From assembly GCF_021462225.1 (NCBI RefSeq), contig NC_061813.1:18376442-18440441 (forward strand): DNA of 64,000 nt, in the 5' to 3' direction. Under the pieces are notes generated by a model that saw nothing but the letters and a program-made list of their open reading frames with translations, made no database searches and was not told where the DNA came from. The DNA is from Girardinichthys multiradiatus (taxonomy: Eukaryota > Chordata > Actinopteri > Cyprinodontiformes > Goodeidae). Positions 22,625-34,990 of the stretch are shown here, in pieces. The position numbers and the translations under genes were made by a program. The stretch's first letter is position 1; each line of letters starts with the position of its first letter.

Positions 22625-25489
22625 TGATTACTAAATAAATGACCTAAATAAAACAAATAAATATCTATTGTTTCGTTTATAAAGAGAATCTAAAATGTGA
22701 CTCGGGAGGGAGTGAAAAAGAAGAAAGGAAGGGGAAACAGAGAAAAAAGACAATATTGTGCTGCCTTTCTCCTTAATCAAATAAAGTGGTGTAAAAAACA
22801 CACACGCACGCACACAGACGCGGACACACACATACACACAAAAGCATTTCCTTCCCTCTGAATTTCTCCTTGAATTATATGCCATCACTAGTGTGTGTGA
22901 TTGCGGAATATTAAATTAAAGTGGGATAAGTCCGCACCGAGGCGGGCTGCGTCCAATCCGCAACTCATTTCCCCTGTTGTAGCACCGCATCACTGCGCTC
23001 CTCTCTTTTCAATGACATTGTGCCAAATCTGGGCATTTTGAAAACACTTTCCATATGCTATTATCGGATCGCTACTGAGCAAGAGAAAGACAGGAAAAAG
23101 AAGGAAAACGGAATGCTTTATACCAAAGGTACCAAAGAGTCTACATTTTTTATATTGCTTCTTCTGTTTTTTTCTCACTTTATGCTTTTTGGGGGAATTT
23201 AAAAAAACAGGTAAGGAGAGGTACATTTTGGAAGCTTTTTTTTATGACGGTTTCTTGTTTGCGCACAGCTGCTGGACGACTTTACGACTCAGTGTGAAAA
23301 TATGGAGACACTTTATGTTAGGGCTTCATTTGTTTTCATGGTTTTTTCTCACTTTTTCGTGTTTTGTTGCTGCAAAGTCAAAGGTTGAAAGTCACTTATC
23401 TGTGGAGTGTCCCGTCTGTGGAAATGAAGTCTACAATCGATAGAAGTTTTTTTTATTATTATTAATTTAAAGGAAATTGTTCTGTAATTGCATGTCTATA
23501 AAATTATACACTTTGTCTTTGCATGAAGGATAATTTTGCCGGTTTCTTTTTTAATTTGGCATAAAGTACAGTTTTGAGAAAAATGTCATTTTGTTCTTTT
23601 TGGGTGGATCTAGATTGTGCATCGTGCGTTAAAAAAGTTGCACTTAACTTCTTATCTGCTTTATGGGCCTTTATAATTTGACGCTTGTTTTTGCATGTGT
23701 TCTTGCTGGGTGAACAGAGTGGCAGGTTGCGGGTCAGATCTGGGGACTTTAGAGTGTTTTTGTGTGTGTTCCTGTGATGCAGAGGGGTCAGCTCTGCAAC
23801 CCCATGAGGGCGCCGACGCACAGGAGAAAAACAAAGGTGGAAGTCTGACAGAGGAAAACAAAAAAAAAACAAAAAATCAAGATGTCTAAGTGTTTGTAGG
23901 GGTCAGATTACATAAAAATGACAAAATAATTGTTTACATTTTTTTAAATCAACCTCAGCCTCAGTTGAGTTTCGTAGCTTGATCTCAGAGAACATATTGA
24001 TGGATCGACAATAGTTCCATCCCTTGGCATCGCACAGTGTGTCAAACCAATATGGTAATGTCTCCAGACGATTCAAAGGTATTGATCTCCTGGTGTGACA
24101 GAAGAGAGGTGTTCAGTGCTACGTTTTAAAAATCTATATAAAAACACAGGCGAAGAACACATTTCCTTTTAGTTTTTTCAGTAATTACATTTTTTCATCG
24201 AATACTTTAATATTAATTCCTGTTCATTTAAAAGGACATTTCTTAGACTATTTTTTTTCTTCATGGCACATTCGCGCGCACACGTGTACTCTCTGCCTCT
24301 CTCTCTCTCTTTCTCTCTCCTTTACATACAAACACACACACTCTCACACAGATGCGGGACTTTACTGATAAAATGTATAATTAATTGAGGATCGCGCTGA
24401 TATGAAAATGGGGCAAAATATTCGTTAACGCGTCCTATTATCAAGCTGCGTCCGGAGAAAGAGCATCGTCTGCCGGGAGAGAGGGTGGGCGGACACCAGG
24501 GGGGATTTACAAAAAAAACGCTAGAGGTTAAGATAAGCGCTAGCCTATATCAGCCGTCTAAATCCGCTTTGCATTTTCACGTTTTCTCGGATAAGTCAAG
24601 AAAAATAACAAACGCATCTCTGTTGAAAATGTAAACTATGCGCACCAAGTTAATCACTAGAAAGTAGGGAATAAGCTCATCCTCTCATATAAATGTAGAA
24701 AAACTGAAAGAAAATCACACCGGTGTAGGTAAAGTCCTCCATTTAGGTGTTATAAAGTCGCAAATGATAAATAGGTCCTTTCCTGCAGCTTTGGGAAGGC
24801 GCACGCGAGGTCCCTGCGGACTCTATGCGCGTTTCGCTGCAGCATCGGGGTCGACTCGCCTCTCCAAGCCGTGTGTGAGCGACGCTTCCCAGGGATGACG
24901 GACTAGAAAACCCCCCTGGAGGACAGAGAAGCAGCTGCAGCTGCAGCAGCCACGGCAGCAACCACGGGAGCAGCAAGCTCCTTGGATCCGGGTGGAAAGT
25001 GACGCCTCCGTTCATCACCTCGACCCACCCACCCCTCTTTGTCAGAGACCTCTCTAAACCCAGAATAAACAGCCTCGGGTCGGGTCGGGCTCGGATCTCT
25101 TGGCTTCTTAAGGATCCAGTTGGTGTAAGTGCAGTGCAGTCAATGTGGCTGCAAAGCAGACCCTAGTACTTCACTTGCCAGCAGCAGCCTTATCATCACA
25201 TCCCAAGTTCCAGCTCATGCAGTTCAATTCACCCCCAGCTTCGATTTTTTTTTTTTTTTTTCCATGAAGGCGAACAAGATCTCTTGATTTTCTCTCTCGT
25301 TTGAGAATGTGGAAAGTCTTCCTCTACAGCCCTAAAAGCCTCTATTAAGGGACCCGATGGGGGAAACATAAACGGTTTGCATTGAAAAAGAAAATACGGA
25401 GAAATAAGCGGGTCACTTTGTGAGAACAGTAAAAGTAAACCTTGCTTTAAACATGGAGGAGGATTTTTTTTTTTGGTGACCCTGCATTG

Positions 25490-25511
25490 GATCTTTTTTT
25501 TTTTTTTTTTT
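25490..25511. repeat. Poly-T tract
   Basis: A run of about 18 T residues (25494-25511). Similar T runs lie at 25247-25261 and 26694-26714 in the same region. Confidence 0.85.
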
Positions 25512-26262
25512 CAGTTTGATTCTATTGAACCCACACAGGGCCTAAGCGATCCCGAAAGGGCAAAGGATGGCTTCCAGACATGTGGATTATTGTGAAGCTC
25601 TGTGGCTTTGATTTTTAAGATTTAATATTCGTAAATGTAGAATTTACCTAATATCGTCAGTTTTACAAGACAAGAAGTACATTCTTGTCTTGATAAACGC
25701 GTTTTGTATTCAGGAATGTGTTGATGCGCGGTACAGGCCTGTTTCGACGTTTGATTCTCCTTTCTTCTTGCCTTCACACATTATCACTTTAATTTCAAGA
25801 AAACTGTCGTCCAATTTATGAGAATGCTCAACATTCAATCAAACAGGAACATCAATAAGACGTTGTTTTTTTTAAACATTCACATAATCTGCAAAGACTC
25901 AAATCTCATCCTGCGCGCAATTCACCTGTGCTGTCATAATTAATAAAATCAAGCTGATATGATGTACAACAAACAGCATGCGCAGACTTTAAAGGTAATC
26001 TTAGAAAATCAAACTATGTGAAAATAAATCTGTTTTTAATGTTCGTTTTCAATTTTAGAATAAATGATTAATTGACTTTTAGTATTAGATAGTTAGTAGC
26101 ATTAGGGGGGAGTTGGTTGTCCATTGTTCTACATGGGATTTGGCCCCTCAGAGAGAAACAGCACAAAGGGGATTTTCTGAGCGCATGGACCTCTGCGGCC
26201 GCCAGGGCTCCGTGTGCGCGTCATTTGCAATGTGGAGGCTGTTGATCAACTCACTAATTACA

Positions 26263-26390
26263 CTTCTCTCCTCTCTCCCTCCCTCTCCGTCTCCTTTTTC
26301 TGCTCCCTCCCTCTCCTCTCTCTCTTTCTCTCTCCCCTCTCTCTCTCTCCCATTCGCCCTCTCTCTCTCTGTCTCTCTACCCATTCCCAG
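26263..26390. repeat. Polypyrimidine (CT-rich) tract near the inferred promoter
   Basis: About 125 bp of mostly C and T on the + strand with (CT)n cores and few interruptions. GA/CT tracts of this kind are common at vertebrate promoters and can form triplex DNA. It lies about 420 bp upstream of the candidate donor at 26808. Confidence 0.85.
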
Positions 26391-26729
26391 AGTGCATATC
26401 GGGAAATAGACACACAAAGACATGCGCACTCAACTTAATCAGCCATTTTTTTAAACAGGGCTAAAACGATAATAATTAGCAGAATAAAGACATATCGGAT
26501 TTTCATTTCCTTTCCTCCGTTACCCCGACCTCCCGTCCAACGAGAGAAACTGCGAGGCAGCCCCCGTCGACACGTCGTTTCCACCGCCACCGGAACCAAA
26601 ATAAGGGATAGCTCTCCAAAAACGCTTGTCATTTGTGATTTTTACCCCGTTTTTCTCAGTATAAAGTTGGAGGATTATTGTAATTTTCCACGTTTTTTTT
26701 TTTTTTTTTTTTTTGTTGTCTAATTTCGC

Positions 26730-26807
26730 AAGCCGCTGGATGTGACTGTTTTATAAAGCCAAGAGCAAAGAGTGGAGCGGAGGTGACGCTTTTGGAGGGG
26801 GAAGAAA
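26730..26807 (+). other. zfhx4: Candidate 3' end of zfhx4 non-coding exon 1 (donor at 26808)
   Basis: The sequence gaagaaag followed by gtaagt at 26808-26813 matches the vertebrate donor consensus, and an intron-like T-rich run follows at once. The preceding 80 bases contain no long frame, as expected for a leader. The exon start cannot be placed; 26730 is a nominal limit. A weaker alternative donor (gtaagt at 25125) precedes it. The matching acceptor would be at 46604, giving an intron of about 19.8 kb. This is a consensus match only. Confidence 0.4.
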
Positions 26808-28940
26808 GTAAGTTTTTTTTCCTTTCCTTCCCTTTCCACCTCTCCCTTTAACTTTTATTGAGTAGTTTGGGGGTGCGTGTGTTTAAATTTAGGGGTCGGG
26901 TATCGATTATCTATCTGTGTGGAGGATCTTTGACACCGGGGTTGCACGGATAACAGGTGCTGGGTGTTTTTTTTTAGTCCACAACACAGGGGGGATACGG
27001 TGATGTTAGTGCAACTCCAGCGCTTTGGCTACAGTAAAAACAAGCGACTGTCAGGATTGGAGATGATCTTTTACGCATGTATCCGTGGGAATACATGCAG
27101 AACACGAGCCGTCTTTTGCAAAGTTTGCGCAAATTTCGGCTGATCTCGAGTTGTTTGCGGATATAGTGATAAAAGCGTAAGGCGAAACGAGCGTCTTTGG
27201 CTTTGCAGTGCGGATATGAGTCGTCTTTTCCTGGAGTCCGATCTCTAGTCGGACATGTCTGCTTCCAGCTTCTTTCCACTCGTTGCGTCCGGTTTGTCGT
27301 TTCCCCTCATCGTACCGACCCACCTCGAGTCTTTAACCCTCAGAGAGCTCATTATAAGTCGCAGTTTGGATGCGCCGCGGTGCTAAAAGCCAGATTTTAA
27401 ACAAGTCGGCTTTCACGCACCAGCCTCTCTTCCCCCGACACGATCCTCTCTCATCTGCAAGAGTGCAATTCTTTGAAACAACTGCATTCAGATGTTTTTG
27501 TTTTGGTCAGAGAGTCGGGACTACAGCAGCATGCATTTGCTGCTACCTGCTGAACTTAGAGAGCGGTGTGGTTTTTACCGGGGCTCGGGCAGCTGCGTCG
27601 CCTGGAAGGGGAGAGCGATCGCTGGGCTGCTGATTGCACGGAGTACCTTTGGAGCCAGACAACACCCGGCTTCCCCAAATATCGGCATCTGCAAAATCAG
27701 ACTCAATGCTGAATTTTCACTGTTATCCTCATCAATAAATTTAAGTTTACTTTTTCTGTTTGTATCTTGTAATTTGTGTTTTAACACAAAACCAGGAGTT
27801 CCATGCTTATAATTGTCTTGCACACATCCTCCGTCCAGTATAATCCCAGAAGATGATGCTGGTTGCAACACCTTGTTTAAGTGTTGTTTAGTAATATTGT
27901 ATTGGAGAATATGAGTAAAGATGTGGATTGTCTGGTGTTCTTGCGTCCTGGTGGCTGTTTTTTTTTTTCTATGCTCGAAGGGGGTGGACAGTGACAGGGG
28001 TGAGGGGGGGGTGGGACATCGATCGCACAGGAGTTTGGAGAAAAAAACCCACCAGGGCCAAGGGGCCGGTCAACCTCCATCCCGGGTATGCAACGGAGGA
28101 AACAGAGTGTGTGTACGGAAAGAAAGAGTAGTCGCTCTGGATGAACGGTGCGCTAATATGAGCGATTCTATTTTTACAGGACTGTTTTTTGTTGTCATTT
28201 GTAATTCTCAGAGTACATCTGTTCACCCCCAATAATTTAATTTATTTTTCCAGACTGTTTAACACGGGTACATTTATTTAGATTGTGGGTTTTCTTGAAG
28301 AATAAAACAATTTTGATGAAAAAATAACAATCAAGGAATAAATAAAATAAAACAGAATAAATAAGGTATTCTAATACTGCTTCCATGAGCGCTAATATTA
28401 TTATTACATTTTTATTAAAATACTAAAATAGAATTAACTCTACATCTTATATATCTTTATCTAATGACTCGTTATTTTTCTTACATTTATTTTCTTGTTT
28501 AATAAACTGAGGCTTGATGTTTATTAGACAGGATGGATCTCCTGTTTAGTCAGACAATCCAGCTGCATTTGCACAAAAGCCTCTATTTCTACACCAAAAC
28601 ACGCAACCTAGGCCTGATTAAAAAAATTATAATTATGAAAAGAGATGATGCTGTCTAATTGCAATGAATTTCATCAGTTAATGATGGTGTTGACTCACGC
28701 TATATTATTCCATAATAAGAAAATTTCATTTTTTATTCCTGCTTTGTTACTTTTATCCTTTGTCTTGCAAATATTTTGTATTCTTCACTTTATAATTGCA
28801 GAATCCCAGGCCTCTTGTTTTTATTTTTGTTTTTTCAGTGCTGGGTGCAATGTCAAAGACTGATTGTGTATCTCTCTTCTTGTTAGTTAAGCAATTCGCA
28901 ACATTCATTTTACCCATGGCAGAGGGAGGGATTAAATAAA

Positions 28941-28988
28941 ACACACACACACACACACACACACATACACACACACACACACACACAC
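28941..28988. repeat. (AC)n microsatellite
   Basis: About 48 bp of AC repeats with one T interruption. Confidence 0.95.
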
Positions 28989-29799
28989 GTAGTGTAAAAG
29001 ATGGGCAGACAGCCCTCGAAGGACAAAAGCTGTTGGCTTGAAAATGCTTCTTGATTATTAAAAGCTAATGCATTTTCAGCATTGCAGCCTTCATTAAGGG
29101 TGTGGATGGAGGGGGGCAAAAGGGATGAGAGGGTACTGGGAGGAGGAGAGAGAGAGAACGAGAGAGAGAGGAAGACAGGGGCTGAGGGGCTGAGTCTGTC
29201 CTATAACTCCTGGGTCTAAGACACATGCAGCTAGAAGATTGGCTCGGGCCTCTCCTAGGGGTCGACAATGTGTCATTTCCACCCGGCTAGATTGCCCTCT
29301 GCCTATCTGATATTAATGTGCAAATCAATATTTCAGGGATTAAATTTCCCTTCTTCATTTTTTATGGTTTCTACCTCGATAACTCTCCTGTCTAATAGAG
29401 GAGGCTGGATGATTTAGAAGCCTTTGCCGCAGAAAGAGACAGAAAGAAATAGAGAGGATCTTTGCAACAAGTCTATGGCTACATTTTAATGTTCCTCTAC
29501 GTGGATCCCCCATCGGCACTGGGTAAAGAGGGCTATATCACTGCCTTACAGTGTAAAGGTGGCCAATTTGACTAAAAAGGCAGAATAGGAAAATAGTAGT
29601 ATGGTTGAATACTTAAGACGCTGTGGTAATCCGAGAAGCAGGTATTAGTAAAGGGGGAGCTTCCCCCTGCCTCAAAAAGACACACGCGGCGCTACATCCG
29701 AACCTGCATTACCAGCTGTCATGCTTCAGTGAGCAGTGTAGCTCACTACACGCTGGACTGCTGGAGAATATTCATTTTTTCTTCTTTATTTTTCATCTT

Positions 29800-30020
29800 T
29801 TTTGAATAGGCAACAATCGACACCCATTGGAGAGATTTACTCTCCTGCATAATAACATCTGGCGTGCTTGTGTGATCGAAATGAATAACTCTGACACAAT
29901 GACCTACGTATGATTATCGGGGAAGGGAGGAGCATATTACCATAGCCATAATGCTGCATCTCATTGAGAGTCAACTAAATGAGGTTGGACCTTCTGACTC
30001 CCAATAGACATTCATTAAGG
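29800..30020. promoter_or_regulatory. Candidate conserved intronic element
   Basis: Complex sequence with acacccattggagag, gcataataacatctgg, tacgtatgattatcgg and taatgctgcatctcattg. No coding frame and no repeat signature. Regulatory role inferred from texture and location. Confidence 0.3.
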
Positions 30021-30967
30021 GACAGTGCACACAGATGCCTGTCTGACAATAGGTGTGTGTCCATGAGTGTGTGTTTATTTAATTTGCCTTGCTGTACCAT
30101 CTGGTGTGTGTATAGTGCTCACGTGTGTCCGTGCGTGTCCAGCAGCAGCAGCACAGTGTGAATTTCCCTCCATACTGCCCAAATTCTCTCCCCATTCACC
30201 CTCTGCAGCAGAGCAGTGTAGATTGTTTTAACATACCCTCGATAGGTAGAGTGTCAGCGATTGAACGCAAGAAAAGAGAGGGAAAAATAGACAGAGGAAG
30301 AAGCACAAAAGAACTCTAATTGTAGCTCGACCGCTTGGCTTCCTCCCTGATTCAAAGCCATTACAATGTGAAAAGCACAACCGCCTGTCCTCCACTATCA
30401 AAACGGCAGGCCTACACACTCTCACATCCATGCACACATGCTCCCTGGAGGGAATCATGTAGGTTTTTATTTCTTTGTCTTTTATAAATAGCTCAAACAA
30501 CTGTTGTCATTCTTGGCACCTGCTTTCGGTGGTTTTAGTGTCAGACTAGTCTAGTATTTTCCTTTTGGGAAAGATATTTGCTTGAATTTAGAGGATGAAA
30601 ATTAATTCTTTAAGTTTAAGGTTTTGTACCTGCACTTGTTTTCACAGTTAGGGTAAATTTGTCCTGCTTCAGGAAAAATGTCTGTCCCTTTTATACCTCT
30701 TAGCCCTTAGATTTTCTTTTATGCAACATCTATTATGCAGCCTTTTAAAATGTGTACTTTTCATTGCAGGGATATTCAAGAACTTTTATGTGTGTGTTTG
30801 TGATGGTTGATGATGAGTAGTAGTTGTAATGTCAGGGTCTTCTGGGCCAAGGAGCCTTGAACAGGGGAGAAGCTAAGAAGTTCACTGCAGCTCAGCATCA
30901 TGTCTGAGAGAGGGGGGCTTCCTGTGTCAGCCCTGGGGCACCACTACTAACACACAGTTTCTTTCTA

Positions 30968-30968
<1 letters not shown>

Positions 30969-31009
<41 letters not shown>
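30969..31009. repeat. (CA)20 microsatellite
   Basis: Uninterrupted CA tract of about 41 bp. Confidence 0.96.
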
Positions 31010-31012
<3 letters not shown>

Positions 31013-31079
31013 CAAGACGCAAAGGAGGGTTAAAGACTTGGAACGAGATCAAGCCTGTGTGTAGCTCCCGGGGAGGGTG

Positions 31080-31150
31080 CTTGTGAATATGCGAGTTTTA
31101 GTGTAATTAGCACTTAATTATATTAACATATGCAAATTGTCAGGCGGAGA
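31080..31150. promoter_or_regulatory. Homeodomain/POU motif cluster
   Basis: Within 40 bp there are TAATTA sites at 31104-31109 and 31115-31120, a ttaac string and a perfect octamer ATGCAAAT at 31130-31137. Such a cluster is typical of homeodomain- or POU-responsive enhancers. The motifs are plain in the sequence; function is inferred. Confidence 0.35.
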
Positions 31151-32457
31151 GCTTGTATTGCCAGTGGGTATCTGTGTAGATACAAGTGCGTCTATTGTAC
31201 CACAGTGGCAGAAAAGAGAATAATGGGTGTGTGTAAGGCAACAGGCCAGCAGTAAGTAGCCAGCCCCACAGTGCTAACACCCAACCAGCTAGATCATTTA
31301 AGTCTATGGATGGCCACTTTGCCAAATTTCATTAGTCACCTTGACAGCATTTATAATTGTCCTGACAAATGTCTTTGTCCCAGACCTGACATCGGTTGGG
31401 ATAGGTGCAATGTGCACCCTCCAAACCCAAAAGTAGAAAAAAGGCTAGGATTGTCCCGATTAAACAAGCCCACATTGACTCCTGTTTACAAGGTTTTGCT
31501 ACTGTGAGCATTTGCATATTCAAAAATACGGTCTGCTCCATGTGTGTGTTTGCATGTTTGCCGGCAAGTCTGTCTGCATGTGGAGGCAACATGCTGGGAT
31601 GGTGGAAACAACAGATCATTTCTGTGTCACATTTGTAACACACATATAGTCCATGGAGCAAGACAAGTGAGAAAAGTGTGTGAGTCGCATAGCCCTGTGT
31701 GGCAGTGTAGCTTAGTTTGTTTTATGAGGATTTTACAAAGCTGGGATTCTGGTAAAGGAGGCTTAAAACAGAAGAACAACAATGGGGAGTTCTGCCAGTG
31801 AAACTTCCAGCCACTCTCTTAATTTCATCTAAAAATCTAATTACAACTCATTTAAAGCCATACTCCCAACCAAGCAGCCTGATTTCCTTTATTGGGTTAG
31901 GGTGGACAAACATTTAATGTGCTCTGCTTTATGATAGTCAAAGGTGGATGGAGACTGGGTCTCTAGTTGGTGCTACTAGTACTTGCATGCTAATCCTGTT
32001 TTTTGACAGGAACGTAAACTGATATAATTGCTTTTCAGAGGCAGGAACGGCAGTTTATACAAGTGTGAAAGCACGGGAAAGGGGATTAGCATTATTTTGC
32101 ATAATGCTGGGCAGGAGCTGAATGGGGCATTGAACGCTCGACTGGGTGACAGAGATGAAAGAGAGATGAAATGCTCTACCCCTGTGCTCTCTCTCTCTCT
32201 ATCTCACCCTCCCTCTCCTCTCTCTCCCCGTCTCCCCTGTCTCCCAGACCGCTACCAGTACTCGGCTGTGCTGGGGAGGACCCCGGAAACACAAGACCAG
32301 TGTTTTCAGGTGTTTATTTAGACGCCAACAGACGGAAGTTGTCATGAGGAGCAATATGTATGATAATAGAGTAACAATGGAGACTGGTAAAGTCCCTAAG
32401 CCTCCGTATATATACTAAACTGTATCCCTAAAGCACTGGAGTGTACAATTATGTAGT

Positions 32458-32530
32458 AGATGGTCGTGGCTCAGGTAGTATTTACATGGAAGGAAGGGAG
32501 CGGCTTTCGTGGATCAAATCAAACTACACT
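32458..32530 (+). repeat. Possible decayed tRNA-derived SINE head
   Basis: The sequence gatggtcgtggctcaggtag resembles the A-box region of common fish tRNA-derived SINEs. About 43 bases on, gtggatcaaatc resembles a B box with one mismatch. No SINE tail is clear. Confidence 0.3.
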
Positions 32531-34289
32531 GCTCTTACATTTTCCTTTATTGAGATGTTTGCTGAGGATTTGGTGGGATATCATTCAGACTGAGGCAACT
32601 GTGAAATTTCAGAGCAGGTGTGTTTTATGCGATCGCCTGCGTGTGTGTGAGCTCGGAAGGAGCGCAACTGTGGTGATGTGGCTTAAAATTGCCACCATGA
32701 CTTCCATATGACCAAGTTCGACATTGTAAGTTATTAATGATCAACCGTCATCTTCTGGTGTATGGAAATGATCCAGGGTTAAGGGAGGGGCATGAGGTTA
32801 GATGGTGGAGAACATGAGCAGCACAAAGGCCGGTGTGGCCTGTTTTTGTTGTCTCTCATTGGACGGGATATTCTTTCTTTGACCTTTTGCACGCCTTCCT
32901 TCTCCTTTCATATGCTAATCCCTGGACAGACCCGAGGAGGAAACATGCTGAAGCTGAGTGGAGGAGGACAAAGACCTGCTCTCTTATTCTCTGCCTCCTT
33001 TCCACGCTATATCTCCTCTTTTCTTACCTCTTCCCCTCTCAAGCAACTTGACAGATTTTGGCATGAAAGGAAGTGAGTGCTTAGTGGATGAGAAAGGTGG
33101 GGATGCCATTCTCACCGTGACCCACACCACCTGTGAGGATCAAGTGTGCTGCAGAGATCCTTAGTTACGTGTGCGTGGAGTTTTATCTGGAGTGGCCCTT
33201 GTGGTGTGTATTGACATTCGGTAATATTGTGAGCTACGCTGCTGGTAGTGCTATAGCGCAGGCCGAGTCAGTTAAGGAGAGATTTGTTGCTTTTCTTGTA
33301 GCTCAGGTTGTTGTAAAGGCTCTATATTTTTCCGGTCTCACTCAGCTTTGGCAAATTCTTTCAACCAGTAAAAGAACTGTCTCTGACAGGGTAAAAAGAT
33401 ACTAATATAGTTACTAAAACCCTCCCCTAACATAATAATCCAGTGCACCACTCTTAAGCATGACGTGGCTTCAAGGCTCTTTTGGCTCTGTTATGGGAAG
33501 GGGGCATGTTATCTGTAGGAAATGTAATTTTTGTCCTCATTGAAATCGTTCATTATTGAGCGCGGTTATCTAAATGTTTTTGTTGCTGTTGGTCCAGCGC
33601 CAGCAAGGATTGCGTTACCCTCTCTCTCATGTCTCCATCTCTCTCTCTCCCTCTCTCTCATCTCGGCAAGCCTTCATTGGTCTCTTAAGGGAAAATAGAA
33701 AGTGGGGGATTTTTCTCTACCCTCTGTGCTCCGTCCCGTTCTCAGGCTCTCCTGCCTATTTTGCATCAGTCATCCCATACAGGATATTAGCCATGGAAAA
33801 ACAAGGGTCTGAGTATTTGGAATAATATGTTTATTCTCTTCATTTCAAAGTGGAAGTTGGGGGATTTCATAGGGTGGGGAAAGAACAATCAGGGCCATGT
33901 GGTTGAGTATTCTATCTGTTTGATCTGAGGTCCTGTGGGCCTTGGGGGTGGTAATGATTCTCAGGTTCAGGTCAAATAAAATAGGCTGATGAAAAAATGA
34001 AGTGTCTCTTGTATTGCTGATTACTGTCTCTGTATGTCCTTTTGGTGTGTCTGTCTCATGTTCTCCTTTGCTTTTTGTCTCATCTGTCATCAGTGGATGC
34101 TCTTCCTTTCCTCTTTGACAGGCAAGGTGGTCCGATATCAGGAGTTAACAATAAATTATTAGGCAGTTGGAATGCAAACAGAACTCCTCTGATATAGGAT
34201 GTCAGTATATATATTTATATAGCATAATAATTTGCTTTACCTAAATGCATATAATGGTCAGTTTATTTCTACATGTTTATTGTATTTAT

Positions 34290-34990
34290 AAAGTAACAAG
34301 CATCATCATGAACACCAAGGAACACAGCAAACAGGTCAGAGATAAAGTTAAAGTCAAAAACAATATCCCAAGCTTTGGAGATCTCACAGGACACTGTTCA
34401 ATTCAACATCTTGAAATGGAAAGAGAAGGACACAACTGCAACCCGAATAAGTAATTTCCTATGTCTTCTACACATCACCCAGAACACACCATCTACACTG
34501 TGGAACACAGCAGTGGCAGCATCATGCTGTGGGGGTGCTTTTCTTTAGCAGGGAGAAGTAGGATGGACACGGTTGACAAAAAGACCAATGGAGGCAAATA
34601 TAGGCCAGTCCTAGAAGAAAAAGTGATAGAGGCCAAAAACACGAGACTGGGGCGAAGGTACAACTTTCAGCAAGAAGACAATAGGCTAGTAAACACATGG
34701 CCAGAACCACAATCGAATGGTTAAGATTCAAACATATTCATGTGTTAGAATCGCCCAGTCAAAGTCCAGAACTAAATCTGTGGCTGGACATAAAGTGGCA
34801 TTCTCTGTCCAATCTAAATATGAGCTAAGAATCAACAGATTTTTTAGTGTCTAGATCTGCAGAGCAGGGGCCAAATACAAAATGAAGAAAACATGCACCC
34901 ATGTTGAATCTTTGTTAGTCTATCACACAAAATCTCAAAACAATTCATTGAAGTTTGTGATATAAATACTTTTGTAGTTTACTGTATATG
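34290..34990 (+). mobile_element. Tc1-like transposon fossil in intron 1
   Basis: Matches the same family as the copy at 9328, in sense orientation: catcatgaacaccaaggaac (leader and N-terminal region), gcagtggcagcatcatgctgtggggg (about 34510-34535, reading S-G-S-I-M-L-W-G), then catattcatgtgttagaatcg and a tail ending near ttactgtata. Multiple stops and deletions. The right end is fairly clear; the left end is eroded and approximate. Confidence 0.78.

Larger units (their letters stand above)
24200..27700 (+). promoter_or_regulatory. CpG-rich region, inferred zfhx4 promoter and 5' leader
   Basis: CpG dinucleotides, sparse elsewhere, are clustered here: 24260-24500, 24780-24900, 25070-25100, 26160-26220, 26510-26600 and especially 27000-27660. 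This suggests an unmethylated promoter island. No protein-coding frame is convincing. Its place, about 20 kb upstream of the first zfhx4 coding exon and on a TE-free stretch, fits the promoter of a developmental regulator with a non-coding first exon. TATA-like strings occur at about 26660 (gtataaag) and 26750 (tataaagc), but no start site can be fixed from sequence alone. Human ZFHX4 has an antisense RNA nearby; nothing here proves a fish equivalent. Confidence 0.5.
27700..34290. other. Inferred zfhx4 intron 1, first part
   Basis: No exon is recognised. It holds CA microsatellites (28941-28988, 30969-31009), G/A-rich DNA at 29100-29180, regulatory-looking blocks (29270-29420, 29800-30020, 31080-31150, 32030-32160) and a weak SINE-like head at 32458-32530. 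Confidence 0.45.

Noticed and set aside
24743..25018. 91-codon minus-strand frame in the CpG-rich region
   Set aside because: Leu/Gln-rich output of a CAG-type tract; no homology recognised. Open frames are expected in GC-rich leader DNA.
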